A DNA stretch of 64,000 bases from Micromonospora sp. M71_S20 (GTDB lineage: Bacteria; Actinomycetota; Actinomycetes; Mycobacteriales; Micromonosporaceae), in the NCBI RefSeq assembly GCF_003664255.1, contig NZ_RCCV01000001.1:930001-994000 (forward strand), given 5' to 3'. Of this stretch, positions 34,944 to 44,758 are shown piece by piece. The notes beneath the pieces were generated by a model. It had not been told where the DNA came from, searched no databases, and saw only the letters and a list, made by a program, of their open reading frames with translations. The position numbers and the translations under genes were made by a program. The number at the start of each line of letters is the position of its first letter. Positions within the stretch are counted from its first letter, which is position 1.

Positions 34944-35606
34944 TCAGCGCCGTGGCACCCGGACCAGGCCACTGTGGTACGCGAACACCACCAGCTGGGC
35001 CCGGTCCCGGGCGTGCAGCTTCATCATCGCCCGGCTCACATGGGTCCGCACGGTCGCCGGCGTGACGAAGAGCCGCGCGGCGATCTCGTCGTTGGACAGG
35101 CCCTCGGCGACCCGCGTCACGACCTCCCGCTCCCGGTCGGTCAGCAGCGCCATCGACGGCGGGACGGCGGTGGGCGCCGGCCGCGCCGCGTACTCGGCGA
35201 TCAACCGTCGGGTCACCCCCGGCGACAGCAGGGCGTCACCGTCCGCCACCACCCGCACCGCGCGCACCAGCTCCGCCGGATGGGTGTGCTTGACGAGGAA
35301 CCCGCTCGCCCCGGCGCGCAGTGCGTCGAACACGTACTCGTCGAGGTCGAACGTGGTCAGGATCAACACGCGGACGCCGGACAGGCGGTCGTCGGCCACG
35401 ATCCGCCGGGTCGCGGCGATGCCGTCCGTCCCGGGCATCCGCACGTCCATCAGGACCACGTCCGGGACCGTGGCGACGACCGTGGCGAGGGCGGACGCGC
35501 CGTCGTCGGCCTCACCGACCACCGTGATGTCAGGCTCCACCGCCAGCAGCGCCCGGAAGCCGGCCCGGACCAGCAGCTGATCGTCGGCGAGCACCACCCG
35601 GATCAC
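34944..35606 (-). CDS. NarL/LuxR-family response regulator
   Basis: A 220-aa two-component regulator. The receiver domain starts MIRVVLADDQLLVRAGFRALL. The phosphoacceptor Asp is in PDVVLMDVRMPGTDG (about residue 54), and the Thr/Lys switch residues are in ILTTFDLDEYV and GFLVKHTHP. The C-terminal LuxR HTH is LTDREREVVTRVAEGLSNDE and onward. The GTG start overlaps the kinase stop by 4 nt. It probably regulates the ABC transporter genes 80 nt downstream. Confidence 0.95.
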   Translation of the reverse strand: MIRVVLADDQLLVRAGFRALLAVEPDITVVGEADDGASALATVVATVPDVVLMDVRMPGTDGIAATRRIVADDRLSGVRVLILTTFDLDEYVFDALRAGASGFLVKHTHPAELVRAVRVVADGDALLSPGVTRRLIAEYAARPAPTAVPPSMALLTDREREVVTRVAEGLSNDEIAARLFVTPATVRTHVSRAMMKLHARDRAQLVVFAYHSGLVRVPRR

Positions 35607-36787
35607 CGGTCCGCTCCCTCTACGGCACGAGCCGCCGCAGCGGGCCAGTGGGCCGCGACGGCGAACCCGCCACCCGGCCGAGGGCCGACCGCCAGGGAGC
35701 CGCCGGTCGAGGCGGCCCGCTCCCGCATCCCGATCACGCCGACCCGCCCCCCGGGTCGCCCGGCGCCACCCGCGGTGCCGACCCCGTCGTCCGTGACCGC
35801 GACCCGCAGCCCGTCCGCGTCGTCGTAGGTCACGGTCACGCGGGCCCGCGCGCCTGCGGCGTGGCGGGTCACGTTCGTCATCGACTCCTGCACGATGCGG
35901 TACGCGGCGAGCGCCACCGGTCGCGCCACCCGACCGGGTGGCACGGTGACCCGCAGCTCGACCGGCGTGCCGGCCAACTCGGTGGAGCGCGCCAGCGCGG
36001 CCAGGTCCGTCAGCCCCGGCACCGGGCGCAACGGCGACCGCTCGTCACCCGCGCGCAGCACCCGCACCATGGCGTTCAACTCGTCGAGGACCGCGCCGCT
36101 GACGCCACGGACCACCTCGAACGCCTCCCTGGCCAGGTCCGGCCGGCTGTCGATCACCTGCCCGGCCATGCCGGCCTGCACGTTGATCGTCGCCATCGCG
36201 TGGGCCACGGTGTCGTGCAGGTCCCGGGCGATCCGCAGCCGCTCCTCGGCCAGGCGGCGCTCCTCGTCCCGCTGCCGGGCCTGCGTCCGCAGCCGGGTCC
36301 GCTCCTCCTGCGCGAGCCGCCGCTCCCGAACTCCGCGCACGGCGTCGGCCGCGAACACGGCCGCCGCCGCCCACCCGACGAACGCCAGGTCCACCACGCC
36401 CGGCCCGCCGTCGACCAGGGCGCCGGCCGCCACCACCACGACGGCGGTGCCGGCCGCGAACCCGTAGGCCAGCCGCCTGGACCGCACGGAGCCGAGCCCG
36501 TACAGCACCACCAGACCCGCCAACAGCACCGGCCCGTCCGGATAGTGCCGCCCGGTGTACAGCAGCAGGGTCACCGCCACCGCGCCCGCTGCCTGGACCG
36601 GCCAGCGCCACGACACGGCGACAGCCGCACAGGCGCCGGCCACCGCGAGGTGGGCCAGGGCGTCGACGGCCCGCTCTCCGTCGTCCGGACGGACCTTCGT
36701 CGTGCCGACGACGACCAGGACGGTTCCGCACAGCCACAGTCCGACCCGCCAGAGCCGGACCAGGGCACACCGCTGCAACGACAGCAT
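35603..36787 (-). CDS. Sensor histidine kinase (HisKA_3 family)
   Basis: A 394-aa membrane kinase. The N-terminal sensor part has about five hydrophobic segments (residues 15-30, 43-60, 63-78, 87-98 and 108-145). A coiled segment (RRLAQEERTRLRTQARQRDEERRLAEE) precedes the phosphoacceptor motif RIARDLHDTVAHAMATINVQAG (about residue 200). The ATP-binding domain has VQESMTNVTRHAAGA and VTDDGVGTAGGAG. The extracellular loops are short, so it probably senses within the membrane. Starts at 36787 (ATG), 36790 or 36796 (GTG) are all possible; none has a clear ribosome binding site. Confidence 0.92.
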   Translation of the reverse strand: MLSLQRCALVRLWRVGLWLCGTVLVVVGTTKVRPDDGERAVDALAHLAVAGACAAVAVSWRWPVQAAGAVAVTLLLYTGRHYPDGPVLLAGLVVLYGLGSVRSRRLAYGFAAGTAVVVVAAGALVDGGPGVVDLAFVGWAAAAVFAADAVRGVRERRLAQEERTRLRTQARQRDEERRLAEERLRIARDLHDTVAHAMATINVQAGMAGQVIDSRPDLAREAFEVVRGVSGAVLDELNAMVRVLRAGDERSPLRPVPGLTDLAALARSTELAGTPVELRVTVPPGRVARPVALAAYRIVQESMTNVTRHAAGARARVTVTYDDADGLRVAVTDDGVGTAGGAGRPGGRVGVIGMRERAASTGGSLAVGPRPGGGFAVAAHWPAAAARAVEGADR

Positions 36788-36909
36788 CACCGGCACATTG
36801 TGTCCGCCAGACACCGTGCGGTCGTCAGCGCCGTGTGGAGACCGCGGTCGCGCTGCCGGCCGTTGTCGTGACGACACCGAGGCCGGTTGGCGGCCTGCCG
36901 GCCCCACCG

Positions 36910-38007
36910 TCAGAGGATGCGGCGGACCCAGCCGTGCGGGTCGTCGACCTTGCCGCGCTGGAGGTCGACGAGCTGCTGGCGCAGGGCCGTCGTGACCCGG
37001 CCGGGCTCGCCGCCGCCCACCAGGAACTCGCCGTCGGGGAAGCGCACCCGCCCGATCGGGGTGACGACGGCGGCGGTGCCGCAGGCGAACACCTCGCGGA
37101 GCCGGCCGCTCGCGGCGTCCGCCTGCCAGTCGGCGAAGCTCACCGGCCGCTCCTCGATCCGGTGCCCGGCGTCGGCGGCCAGCGTGAGCACCGACTCCCG
37201 GGTGATGCCGGGCAGGATCGTGCCGGTCAGCGGCGGGGTGACCACGGTGTCGTCGTCGTAGACGAAGAACACGTTCATGCCGCCCAGCTCGTCGACGAAG
37301 CGACGCTCCACCGCGTCCAGGAAGACCACCTGGTCGCAGCCGTGCTCGATCGCCTCGGCCTGGGCCACCAGCGAGGCGGCGTAGTTGCCGCCGCACTTCG
37401 CCGCGCCGGTGCCGCCCGGGGCGGCCCGGGTGTAGTCCGGGGAGACCCAGACCGTCACCGGCTTCACCCCGCCGGAGAAGTACGCGCCGACCGGCGAGGC
37501 GATCACCACGTAGAGGTACTCGTTGGCGGGCCGGACGCCGAGGAACACCTCGCTGGCGAACATGAACGGCCGCAGGTAGAGGCTGCCGTCCGCGCCCTCG
37601 GGGATCCAGTCCTGGTCGGTGGCCACGAGCTGACGCAGCGAGTCGACGAACGCTTCCTCGGGCAGCGGCGGCATCGCCATGCGCCGGGCGGAGGCGGCGA
37701 ACCGGGCGGCGTTGGCCTCCGGGCGGAACATGGTGACCCCGCCGTCGGCCGTCCGGTAGGCCTTCAGCCCCTCGAAGATCTCCTGCGCGTAGTGCAGCAC
37801 CGCGGCGGCCGGGTCCATCGGGATCGGCGCCCGCGCCTCGACCCGGGCGTCGTACCAGCCCTTGCCGTCGGCGTAGCGGATGGTGACCATGTGGTCGGTG
37901 AAGACCCGGCCGAAACCCGGGTTGGCCAGCAGGGCGGCCCGGTCGGCGACGGATACCGGCGCGGGATTCGGACGGATCTCGAAGTCGAGCTTGTCACCAC
38001 CGCTCAT
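36910..38007 (-). CDS. ilvE: Branched-chain amino acid aminotransferase
   Basis: IlvE performs the final transamination to valine, leucine and isoleucine. The 365-aa fold-type IV PLP enzyme has [36 protein letters not shown] and [17 protein letters not shown]. The PLP lysine region is [21 protein letters not shown], and [14 protein letters not shown] is present. Length and motifs match the actinobacterial type II IlvE. The ATG is at 38007, with GGGAGGT upstream. leuB lies 197 nt upstream in the same direction, so the two may share a transcript. Confidence 0.96.
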   Translation of the reverse strand: MSGGDKLDFEIRPNPAPVSVADRAALLANPGFGRVFTDHMVTIRYADGKGWYDARVEARAPIPMDPAAAVLHYAQEIFEGLKAYRTADGGVTMFRPEANAARFAASARRMAMPPLPEEAFVDSLRQLVATDQDWIPEGADGSLYLRPFMFASEVFLGVRPANEYLYVVIASPVGAYFSGGVKPVTVWVSPDYTRAAPGGTGAAKCGGNYAASLVAQAEAIEHGCDQVVFLDAVERRFVDELGGMNVFFVYDDDTVVTPPLTGTILPGITRESVLTLAADAGHRIEERPVSFADWQADAASGRLREVFACGTAAVVTPIGRVRFPDGEFLVGGGEPGRVTTALRQQLVDLQRGKVDDPHGWVRRIL

Positions 38008-38203
38008 CGCGCTGACCTCCCTGCGGGACTACGGCACGCGGGTCCGCCTGCCGAGAAATCTGGTGCGAGAAACTTACCCCGAACGGTCGTTCAGCGGGTA
38101 GCGCCGCCCGGGCGTACCGGCAGCACCGGACGGGTGTACGCCGCCGGGCCAAGGTGCGGCCGGGCGGCGTGGTCGGAACTTCGGGACGGGGTGGCCGGCG
38201 GCC

Positions 38204-39235
38204 TCAGGAGGTGGCGTAACCGGCCAGCCGGTCGCCGACCTCCTCGGTGCGCAGTGCCGCGCCCGGCGCCCGCCCGGCCAGCTCCACGCCCACCGCCGCG
38301 GTGACCCGGGCGGCGGCGTCGGCGTGCCCGAGCTGGTCGAGCAGCAGGGCCGCCGAGAGTACGGCCGCCACCGGGTCGGCCACGCCGCGCCCGGCGATGT
38401 CCGGCGCCGAGCCGTGTACCGGCTCGAACATCGAGGGGTACGTCCCCTCGGGGTTGATGCTGCCGCTGGCGGCCAGCCCGATCCCGCCGGTGACGGCGGC
38501 GGCGATGTCGGTGAGGATGTCGCCGAACAGGTTGTCGGTGACCACCACGTCGTAGCGCTGCGGCTGGGTGACCAGGAACATCGCGGCGGCGTCGACGTGC
38601 TGGTACTCCGTGACCACGTCGGGGTGCTCGGCCGCCACGGCCTCGAACGCGCGCGCCCACAACGAACCGGCGTGGGTGAGCACGTTGGTCTTGTGCACGA
38701 GGGTGACCTTGCGCCGCTCCCGGCGCGCGGCACGGGCGAAGGCGTCGCGGATCACCCGCTCCACGCCGTGCCGCGTGTTCAGGCTCTCCTCGGTGGCGAC
38801 CTCCGCCGGGGTGCCCCGGTGCAGCGCGCCACCGGCGCCGGCGTAGAGGCCCTCGGTGCCCTCGCGGACGACCACCAGGTCGACCTCGCCGGGCTTGACG
38901 CTCGCCAGCGGCCCGGCCACGCCGGGCCAGAGCCGCGACGGGCGCAGGTTGACGTACTGGTCGAAGGCGAAGCGCAGCTTCAGCAGCAGGCCCCGCTCCA
39001 GCACTCCCGGCGGCACGGTCGGGTCGCCGACGGCGCCCAGCAGGATCGCGTCGTGCCCGGCCAGCTCGGTCAGCACCGAGTCGGGCAGCACCTCGCCGGT
39101 GCGGTGCCAGCGGGCGGCGCCGAGGTCGTACTCGGTGGCGTCCACCCCCGGCAGCACGGCGTCGATGACCTTGCGGGCCTGCGCGACCACCTCGGGTCCG
39201 ATCCCGTCCCCGGCCACCACCGCGATCCGTGCCAC
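38204..39235 (-). CDS. leuB: 3-isopropylmalate dehydrogenase
   Basis: LeuB oxidises 3-isopropylmalate in leucine synthesis and, with citramalate as entry, forms 2-oxobutyrate. The 343-aa protein starts [22 protein letters not shown]. It has [32 protein letters not shown] and the signature [37 protein letters not shown]. The GTG at 39235 is the family-consistent start. The frame remains open upstream to 39352 and there encodes an Ile/Leu-rich run. It diverges from apbE, with 223 nt between them. Confidence 0.96.
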   Translation of the reverse strand: MARIAVVAGDGIGPEVVAQARKVIDAVLPGVDATEYDLGAARWHRTGEVLPDSVLTELAGHDAILLGAVGDPTVPPGVLERGLLLKLRFAFDQYVNLRPSRLWPGVAGPLASVKPGEVDLVVVREGTEGLYAGAGGALHRGTPAEVATEESLNTRHGVERVIRDAFARAARRERRKVTLVHKTNVLTHAGSLWARAFEAVAAEHPDVVTEYQHVDAAAMFLVTQPQRYDVVVTDNLFGDILTDIAAAVTGGIGLAASGSINPEGTYPSMFEPVHGSAPDIAGRGVADPVAAVLSAALLLDQLGHADAAARVTAAVGVELAGRAPGAALRTEEVGDRLAGYATS

Positions 39236-39321
39236 GTCCCTGTGCTCCCTCGCCTCGCCGTTTCGTCCGACCGTACGCCGCCGTCCCGCCTCCCGGTACG
39301 ATCCTTCCAGAATGCGGGAAA

Positions 39322-39342
39322 GGAGGATGCACAGGATCCTCC
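39322..39342. promoter_or_regulatory. Inverted repeat between leuB and apbE (possible operator)
   Basis: GGAGGAT and ATCCTCC form 7-bp perfect arms around a 7-nt spacer, overlapping an AGGATCCT palindrome. It lies 87 nt upstream of the leuB start and 117 nt upstream of apbE. Confidence 0.4.
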
Positions 39343-39458
39343 CAGGTGGCATTCATGATGGGGTCATCTCCGCTGCCTAGCGTGATGACGAGCGGGTCAA
39401 CGGGGGCCCGTGACGGAGGCCGCGAGGGCGCGGCCGGCGTCAGCGAGGGAGCAGCGTC

Positions 39459-40304
39459 ATGCGGATCGACCAGCAGCCACGGACCCGATGGGTGGACCAG
39501 TCGGCCTTCCAGCCGCGCCGGCCGGACCTGCGGCTGGGCGCCCGCAGTCACCGCGTGGACCGGCCCGGCACGGTCGGCGAGGACCGGATCGCCGTCCAGC
39601 ACACCGTGCGGACCTCCACGGCGGAATACTCGCTGCTGCTCAACGCCCCCGAGTGGCTGGGCCGTCGCGGTGTCGGGGAGGCGCTGCGGGACGCGGTGGC
39701 GGAGCTGCGGGCGATCGACCTCACCTACGGCCCGACCCGGCCGGAGAGCCTGGTCTCCCGGCTGCGCCGGGGTGAGATCAGCCCCGACTCGTACCCGCCG
39801 CTGGCCGACCTGGTGGACCGCTGCGCGGCGATGCGGGCGGCCACCGACGGCTGGTTCGACGCCTGGGCGGTGCCCGGCGGCTTCGACCCCGGCGGCCTGC
39901 TCGGCGGGTGGGCGGTCGAGCGCGCCGCCGCCCGGCTGCGCGCCGCCGGCGTCCACGACTACGCCGTGCTCACCGGCGCCGACCTGGTCGTCCGCGGGCA
40001 CGCGGCGCACGGCGGTCCGTGGCGGGTGGCGATGCACCACCCGACGGACCAGCACCGGGCGCCGCTCGTGCTGGAGATGACCGCGGGCGCGGTCGGCACC
40101 TCGGGGGTGAGCGGCCGGCAGGGGCACGTGATCGACCCGCACACCGGGGAGCCCGCCGACCAGCTGGTCGCCGCGACGGTGGTCGGGCCGGACCTCGCCG
40201 TCGCCGACGCCTACGCCACCGCGCTCTACGCCGCCGGGCCGGCCGGGCTGGACTGGTTCCGCGACGGGTCGGACTACCGCGCGCTCTTCGCCCACCGCCG
40301 CTGA
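39459..40304 (+). CDS. ApbE-like FAD:protein FMN transferase
   Basis: A 281-aa protein similar to ApbE flavin transferases, which attach FMN to threonine in target flavoproteins. Recognisable blocks are LRAIDLTYGPTRPESLVSRLRRGE, ATDGWFDAWAVPGGFDPGGLLGGWAVERAAARLRAAG (the PxxxGWA region, here GGLLGGWA) and EMTAGAVGTSGVSGRQGHVIDPHTGEPA with the conserved HIxDP-like VIDP. Metal-binding Asp/Thr occur in VADAYATALYAAG. There is no signal peptide or lipobox, so it is cytosolic, unlike many ApbE proteins. No target flavoprotein gene is adjacent. Confidence 0.82.
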   Translation: MRIDQQPRTRWVDQSAFQPRRPDLRLGARSHRVDRPGTVGEDRIAVQHTVRTSTAEYSLLLNAPEWLGRRGVGEALRDAVAELRAIDLTYGPTRPESLVSRLRRGEISPDSYPPLADLVDRCAAMRAATDGWFDAWAVPGGFDPGGLLGGWAVERAAARLRAAGVHDYAVLTGADLVVRGHAAHGGPWRVAMHHPTDQHRAPLVLEMTAGAVGTSGVSGRQGHVIDPHTGEPADQLVAATVVGPDLAVADAYATALYAAGPAGLDWFRDGSDYRALFAHRR

Positions 40305-40623
40305 GCCGGCCCCGCGTCGCCTTGGGGAGCGGGCCGGACGCGCGATCGGCCCCCACGGTCTCGGCAACGACCGTGAGGGCCGGTCAGCGACGAGTGCGCG
40401 TGGCTCGCGCAATCGAGGGGTGCGGGCCGGACGGCCGGACGTCGACCTCGCCACCCGAAGACGGGCCCACGCCGCGAGCTCGGCCAGTGACCGCACCGAT
40501 ACGCTAGCGAATCGACGCAACTCAACGCAAGGGTCTCCACAGCGGACCGTCGCGACAGGAGCGTGCCGATCCGACGGCGGGCCGATTTCGACGCGGTGAA
40601 CGGCGAATGGCACGCTGTCCGCC
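40305..40623. other. Intergenic region after the apbE-like gene
   Basis: About 320 nt without a credible gene. It holds a hairpin (arms 40348-40360 and 40369-40381, one mismatch) that probably terminates the apbE-like gene. Near 40490-40540 the sequence becomes slightly less GC-rich (CACCGATACGCTAGCGAATC), and this may carry the promoter of the next gene. Confidence 0.6.
40348..40381 (+). terminator. Probable terminator of the apbE-like gene
   Basis: 13-nt arms (GGCCCCCACGGTC / GACCGTGAGGGCC, one mismatch) with an 8-nt loop, 44 nt after the stop. Confidence 0.55.
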
Positions 40624-40980
40624 GTGAGTTTCGATCTGAGCGTGTGGGCCCTGGCGGACGGGGCGACACCCGAGGACGTGCGGGCGGCGGTGCTGCGGTG
40701 CCGGCAGGGACAGCACGTCGACCGGTACCCGGACCCGCGGGTGGTGGCGTTCTACCGCGCCATCACCGGCAGCTACCCGGACCGGCCGGCCGGCCCCGGC
40801 ACCCCGTGGGCGGTGGCGCCGCTGCACGCGGCCAGCGACCACGTCGAGCTGAACCTGCACCCGACCTGCGAGGACCAGGTGCTGCTCGACATCGAACGGC
40901 TGGCCGGCGCGTACGACCTGATGCTCTTCGACGCGCAGGACGGCTCGGTCTATCCGCCGCCGGCCCGACTGCCCGGCTGA
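40624..40980 (+). CDS. Conserved hypothetical protein (118 aa)
   Basis: I do not recognise a named domain. The protein begins MSFDLSVWALADGATPEDVRAAVLRC and contains HVELNLHPTCEDQVLLDIERLAGAYDLMLFDAQDGSVYPPP. The opening SFDLxVW pattern and the DPQ-like LFDAQDGSVY end occur in a family of small actinobacterial proteins of unknown role. It has no signal peptide or membrane segment. The start is a GTG, and the gene is followed by a strong bidirectional terminator shared with serA. Confidence 0.7.
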   Translation: MSFDLSVWALADGATPEDVRAAVLRCRQGQHVDRYPDPRVVAFYRAITGSYPDRPAGPGTPWAVAPLHAASDHVELNLHPTCEDQVLLDIERLAGAYDLMLFDAQDGSVYPPPARLPG

Positions 40981-40998
40981 CCACTCCCCGAGTACGAC

Positions 40999-41028
40999 GA
41001 GGGGCCCGGCGGATCCGCCGGGCCCCTC
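40999..41028. terminator. Bidirectional terminator between the 118-aa gene and serA
   Basis: A perfect 30-nt palindrome (GAGGGGCCCGGCGGA and its complement) lies between the two convergent stop codons. Confidence 0.85.
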
Positions 41029-41044
41029 CTGTCGCGCGTTCAGG

Positions 41045-42643
41045 TCACTCGTCGCGCAGGTCCGCCGCGCTGGCCGCGACCGCGCCGATCGAGTCCGCCG
41101 CCGAGGTGAGCAGGTCGGCGCCGAGCGCCTGGTCGACCGTGAGGGTCATCAGGGTCTCGCCGCCCGCCTCGCGGCGGGCCACCTGCATCGCCGCGATGTT
41201 GACGCCGGCCTCGCCGAGCAGCGTGCCGACCGTGCCGACCACGCCCGGGCGGTCGACGTAGCGCAGGAAGACCAGGATGCCCTCCGCGCCGATCTCCACG
41301 TCGAAGCCGTCGACCTCGGTGAGCTTGATGACGTCGCGACCGCCGGCGGTGGTCACCGTGCCGGAGACGCTGACCGTACGGCCGTCGGGCAGCGCGCCGC
41401 GGACGGTGACCAGGCTGGGGTGGTCGACCGCGTCGGTCTGGGCGACCAGCGTGACCTCGACGCCGCGCTCGGCGGCCAGGTGCGGCGCGTTGACGTAGGT
41501 GACCTGCTCCTCGACCACCGAGCTGAACAGCCCCTTGGTGGCGGCGAGCTTCAGCACCGACACGTCGTGGTTGACGATCTCGCCGCGCACCTCGACGGTG
41601 ACGCTGGCGGCGACCCCGCCTGCGACGGCGGTGAAGGCCCGGCCGAGCTTCTCGGCCAGCGGCAGCAGCGGCCGCACGTCCTCGGCGACCACACCGCCGG
41701 CCTGCACGTTCACGGCGTCCGGCACGAACTCGCCCTGCAACGCCAGCTTCACGCTCTTGGCCACGGCCAGGCCGGCCTTGTCCTGCGCCTCGCCCGTGGA
41801 GGCGCCCAGGTGCGGGGTGGCGACCACGTTGTCGAAGGCGAACAGCGGCGAGGAGGTGCAGGGCTCCTTGGCGTAGACGTCCACGCCCGCGCCGGCGACC
41901 CGGCCCTCGGCGATCGCGTCGGCCAGGGCCTGCTCGTCGACGAGCCCGCCCCGGGCGGCGTTGACGATCCGGACGCCGGGCTTGACGACGGCCAGCTCCT
42001 TCTCGCCGATCAGGCCGACGGTCTCCGGGGTCTTCGGCAGGTGGATCGAGATGAAGTCGCTCTCCCGCAGCAGCTCCTCCAGCCCCACCAGGCGGACGCC
42101 GAGCTGGGCCGCGCGGGCCGGCTGGATGTAGGGGTCGTACGCGATCAGCCGGGTGCCGAAGGCGGCGATCCGCTGGGCGAAGAGCACGCCGATGCGGCCG
42201 AGGCCGACCACGCCGACGGTCTTGCCCTGGATCTCGACGCCGGTGTACTTCGACCGCTTCCACTCCCCCGCCTTCAGCGCGGCGCTGGCGCTGGCGGTGT
42301 TGCGGGCCACGGCGAGCAGCAGCGCGAGGGCCTGCTCGGCGGCGGAGACGATGTTCGAGGTGGGGGCGTTGACGACCATGAGGCCCCGCGCGGTGGCGGC
42401 CGGCACCTCGACGTTGTCCAGACCCACGCCCGCCCGGGCGACGACCTTCAGTCGGGGCGCGGCGGAGATCGCCTCGGCGTCGATCTGGGTGGCGCTGCGC
42501 ACGATGACGGCGTCGGCCTCGGAGAGCGCCGAGAGCAGGGCCGGACGGTCGGTGCCGTCGACGTGCCGGACGTCGAAGTCGTGGGCCAGCACCTCGATGG
42601 CGGCGGGGGCGAGTTCTTCGGCGATCAGTACGACAGGAGTCAT
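41045..42643 (-). CDS. serA: D-3-phosphoglycerate dehydrogenase
   Basis: SerA catalyses the first step of serine synthesis. The 532-aa long form has the NAD-binding VGVVGLGRIGVLFAQRIAAFG (about residues 145-165). Catalytic Arg and Glu lie in RIVNAARGGLVDEQAL, and His in ATPHLGASTGEAQDKAG. An ASB regulatory domain (about 315-450) and a C-terminal ACT domain (GILVFLRYVDRPGVVGTVGTLLGEAGVNIAAMQV) follow, matching the mycobacterial serine-inhibited enzyme. The ATG has GAGGA 5 nt upstream and overlaps the stop of a 26-residue serine-rich ORF by 4 nt. Confidence 0.97.
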   Translation of the reverse strand: MTPVVLIAEELAPAAIEVLAHDFDVRHVDGTDRPALLSALSEADAVIVRSATQIDAEAISAAPRLKVVARAGVGLDNVEVPAATARGLMVVNAPTSNIVSAAEQALALLLAVARNTASASAALKAGEWKRSKYTGVEIQGKTVGVVGLGRIGVLFAQRIAAFGTRLIAYDPYIQPARAAQLGVRLVGLEELLRESDFISIHLPKTPETVGLIGEKELAVVKPGVRIVNAARGGLVDEQALADAIAEGRVAGAGVDVYAKEPCTSSPLFAFDNVVATPHLGASTGEAQDKAGLAVAKSVKLALQGEFVPDAVNVQAGGVVAEDVRPLLPLAEKLGRAFTAVAGGVAASVTVEVRGEIVNHDVSVLKLAATKGLFSSVVEEQVTYVNAPHLAAERGVEVTLVAQTDAVDHPSLVTVRGALPDGRTVSVSGTVTTAGGRDVIKLTEVDGFDVEIGAEGILVFLRYVDRPGVVGTVGTLLGEAGVNIAAMQVARREAGGETLMTLTVDQALGADLLTSAADSIGAVAASAADLRDE

Positions 42644-42720
42644 TGGTCCTCGTAGTTGTCGTCAGAGCGGTGGGCCGGGCTGCGGGACGCCGCGCTGCGC
42701 CCTGCGCTGATCCGGGCCAT
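42640..42720 (-). CDS. Short serine-rich upstream ORF coupled to serA (26 aa)
   Basis: The ORF opens with ATG at 42720 (MARISAGRSAASRSPAHRS and seven more residues) and closes with a TGA that overlaps the serA start in an ATGA arrangement. Five of its first 19 residues are serine. A TACGAT -10-like element at 42755-42760 would place its ATG near the 5' end of the serA mRNA. Either it is a regulatory leader that makes serA translation depend on serine supply, or it is fortuitous. I know of no named family. Confidence 0.4.
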   Translation of the reverse strand: MARISAGRSAASRSPAHRSDDNYEDQ

Positions 42721-43026
42721 GGCCGTCAGGTGCCGGCTACGCACCTACCCCGCGATCGTAGGGGCCCGGCCGGCCGGCATGTCCCGGACTACGGGGTGAG
42801 TGCCCTCACAACGGGTGACGGCCCGCCGGTGAACGGCGCGTGACGGGCGCGTGGGGTCGCCCCGGCGTGGCGGGTGCGTCGGTCGGGCCCGGCCGGTTCG
42901 GCCCGGCCCGTCGCGCGGCGAGCCGGGGCGGACACGGCCTGCGCGAGCGGCGTGGTGGTGCGGACAGGGAGCGGCCCGGTCCGGGCGCCGGGGAGAGCGC
43001 CCGGGCCGGGCCGCCGGGGGTGTGTC
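42721..43026. other. Intergenic region between ilvC and the serA leader
   Basis: About 300 nt with no credible gene. The left part should contain the serA promoter (-10-like TACGAT at 42755-42760; no clear -35). The right part holds the ilvC terminator hairpin at 42971-43014. Confidence 0.6.
42971..43014 (-). terminator. Terminator of ilvC
   Basis: 18-nt nearly perfect arms (GCGGCCCGGTCCGGGCGC / GCGCCCGGGCCGGGCCGC) with an 8-nt loop, 13 nt after the ilvC stop. Confidence 0.75.
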
Positions 43027-44673
<1,647 letters not shown>

Positions 44674-44677
<4 letters not shown>

Positions 44678-44757
44678 GCCACGACCTCGCTCCGCTCGGT
44701 CGTGCCCTGACGCGGCACGGGACTGAGCCTGATGATTCGCTCGCGTTGCTCGCTCAT
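44674..44757 (-). CDS. Short linking ORF between ilvB and ilvN (27 aa)
   Basis: The ORF starts ATG 1 nt after the ilvB stop (TGA C ATG) and ends in a TGA that overlaps the ilvN start as ATGA. It begins MSEQRERIIRLSPVPRQG and ends TERSEVVA. The last part lies in an imperfect palindrome, CACGACC-N11-GGTCGTG (44680-44704). It fills the ilvB-ilvN gap exactly, so it could couple ilvN translation to ilvB. I recognise no family and cannot exclude chance. Confidence 0.35.
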
Positions 44758-44758
44758 G

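Noticed and set aside
38091..40613. An 840-aa minus-strand open frame over leuB and apbE
   Set aside because: It shares its strand with leuB but is in a different frame, and the translation is Arg/Gly/Ala low complexity. LeuB and ApbE motifs account for the region.
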